From Selaginella moellendorffii (lineage: Eukaryota; Streptophyta; Lycopodiopsida; Selaginellales; Selaginellaceae): a stretch of DNA of 64,000 nt. Every line of letters begins with the position of its first letter. The first letter of the stretch is position 1. The stretch is taken from positions 322,300-386,299 of the forward strand of contig NW_003314309.1 in the NCBI RefSeq assembly GCF_000143415.4, read 5' to 3'. The translations under genes and the position numbers were made by a program. This document shows positions 62,681 through 64,000 of this stretch, one piece after another. Under the pieces are notes generated by a model. That model ran no database searches and had not been told where the DNA came from. It saw only the letters and a program-made list of their open reading frames with translations.

Positions 62681-64000
62681 TTATCACCTTCAACTAGGGT
62701 ATTTGTTCCCCTGACGTGCCAATCTCGCTTGGCAAGTCCTCCGACCACTGTAACATGGTTCCTGCATAAGCGTGAAAGTCCTTGACCATCGACTTTCGTT
62801 CAAAGCCCTCTCTTTGAACACTCGGGAACTACTTCCCTAACCTTGATAGCCTTGCCTCATGGCAAGCTTCAAGACCACGCTTCTGCTGCGCCACTCTGAT
62901 TTCGCGCGTTCCATGAACCATTTACACTTGGCCTTTCTAGGTACTAAGCTACCTAGAATCGTCTTTGGGAACTTTGAAGGAACTCTGTCCCTCAGCTTGC
63001 TAAGGCCTCCCTTTTTGCAAGCCTTCCAAATGCCACATAGTCTAACATGGACAATTCCATATTTTAGACTCTCCATGGCATCACGGTTGCTAGCGGCAAC
63101 ACCCTCGAGCCCCCCACTTGATTCTCCACTCCCAGCTGGCATAACCAACCTTGGTTATCCCCTTTGATTCCTACGGTTCGGTTCTATCCCCTTACTTCTT
63201 GCTTTTTGGCTTTACACCTTTCCTTTGGTCATTCTCCTCCAGACCAGGAGGATAGCTTTGCACTTTCTATCATGCTTTAGCAAGTATTCTTAGGGATGAA
63301 CCTACCCAATAGCCTAGGGAGGGGTTCCTCAATCCGGGTATGCTCACCTTATAATGCCACACACTGGGATTACATTGTTGCTTATGGGCCTTTGCATGCC
63401 CATCACTAGCCTTGCCAAAATTCCATTTTTGGCTTTGTCCAACTCGGGTAGACAGTCCTCTTCTGTCTCCGTAACCTTGGACATTTGGATAGCACCTTCT
63501 ATCCATCATTCGCTAGGGACTTAGTCCCTTGGGCTTTATCCATTGCCCTCGCGACATCAAACACCACCTTCTGGTGTTTTAGAGTGTTTGGGTGTCCCAA
63601 TGATGGCTTTTTTGACAATGAGTATTTCCTTTTATGACATTGACTTACTATATCGCAACACAGGCAACTTATCCCCCGTAAGGGTGTATCCGACTTCCCT
63701 ATGCTATTAAGAAGTCTTGGGTAGCTACCTTCTACCCGTTCAACCAGCTATTTTGCACCTCTTGCTTAGTTGCCTCATAGTTGTCAAGTCCTACAACTCA
63801 TTGTTTGGTGCTTTCACACCTCCATCATTATCTGGGTCACCACACTCCAACTGCATGCTCTGCAGCTTAGGCTATGCCATTCCCATTTCCATTGGGATTC
63901 CTTTGGCAAGGGGTTCTCATGAACCCACCAACATAGCCTCAAGGTATCACACCTTGGCACATTTGGTGTCTCCACACCATCGGCTCCACGAGCCTACCTC

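Larger units (their letters stand above)
58560..64000 (+). repeat. Dense array of short inverted repeats (hairpin-rich tract)
   Basis: From 58.56 kb to the end of the window the sequence switches from about 30% GC to about 50%, with C clearly more frequent than G on the plus strand. Perfect short inverted repeats with different arms follow one another every 30-60 bases. Examples: GCACTTGG/CCAAGTGC at 59207-59223, GTCTTGG/CCAAGAC at 59343-59360, ACTTGGTC/GACCAAGT at 61940-61960, AATATGAG/CTCATATT at 62385-62404, GTTCAAAG/CTTTGAAC at 62798-62819, TTCTAGGT/ACCTAGAA at 62935-62958 and AACACCA/TGGTGTT at 63560-63578. Loops are 1-10 nt and usually pyrimidine-rich. Open frames in the tract look like by-products. 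It continues beyond the window. Confidence 0.65.

Noticed and set aside
58560-64000. CRISPR array or integron attC cassettes, considered for the serial hairpins
   Set aside because: There are no constant repeats with unique spacers, no cas or integrase genes, and the setting is a plant nuclear genome.

Overview
The window is nuclear DNA of a land plant. The protein families are plant-specific or plant-typical: SWEET and STP sugar carriers, a PMT-type Golgi methyltransferase, an SKU5-like cupredoxin protein, a plant cryptochrome and an ankyrin acyl-CoA-binding protein. Genes are compact, with many very short introns (about 50-80 nt), which together with the divergence of the proteins suggests a lycophyte such as Selaginella. 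The species is inferred from gene style and was not tested.

Layout. 0-6.3 kb: an isochorismatase-like hydrolase, a CDKAL1-type tRNA methylthiotransferase and a SMYD-type SET/MYND protein; the last two diverge from a 43-bp gap. 6.3-8.3 kb: AT-rich spacer with diverged repeat modules and a MITE. 8.4-11.4 kb: an odd kinase-like gene with a coiled coil, and a transposase remnant. 12.8-30.7 kb: a dense run of a Gfo/Idh/MocA oxidoreductase, PMT methyltransferase, RING-H2 protein, STP transporter, cytochrome P450, ankyrin-ACBP, pinin, a GT47 exostosin-like enzyme and geranylgeranyltransferase-I beta. 30.7-32.6 kb: a cryptochrome whose stop lies about 12 bp from the convergent GGTase stop. 32.6-36.7 kb: AT-rich spacer with a second MITE. 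36.7-48.5 kb: two SWEET genes flanking an SKU5-like gene and a RecQ helicase, then beta-tubulin. 48.5-58.5 kb: a very AT-rich block that looks empty but holds decayed minus-strand coding sequence, a tandem array of about 117 bp, and two more MITE copies. 58.56-64 kb: an abrupt change to C-rich sequence without recognisable genes, built of closely packed short inverted repeats and interrupted by a CTCGGA-derived minisatellite.

The genes are mostly independent housekeeping or metabolic loci. Links include three sugar carriers (STP and two SWEETs), several cell-wall or Golgi functions (PMT, GT47, SKU5-like) and RNA-processing functions (pinin, CDKAL1). A telo-box-like AAACCCTA motif lies just upstream of the start codon of about half of the genes.

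The strongest unexplained signal is the hairpin array at 58.56-64 kb. Its arms differ from one hairpin to the next yet stay paired, and three successive units of about 180 bp share framework sequence while their arms change.
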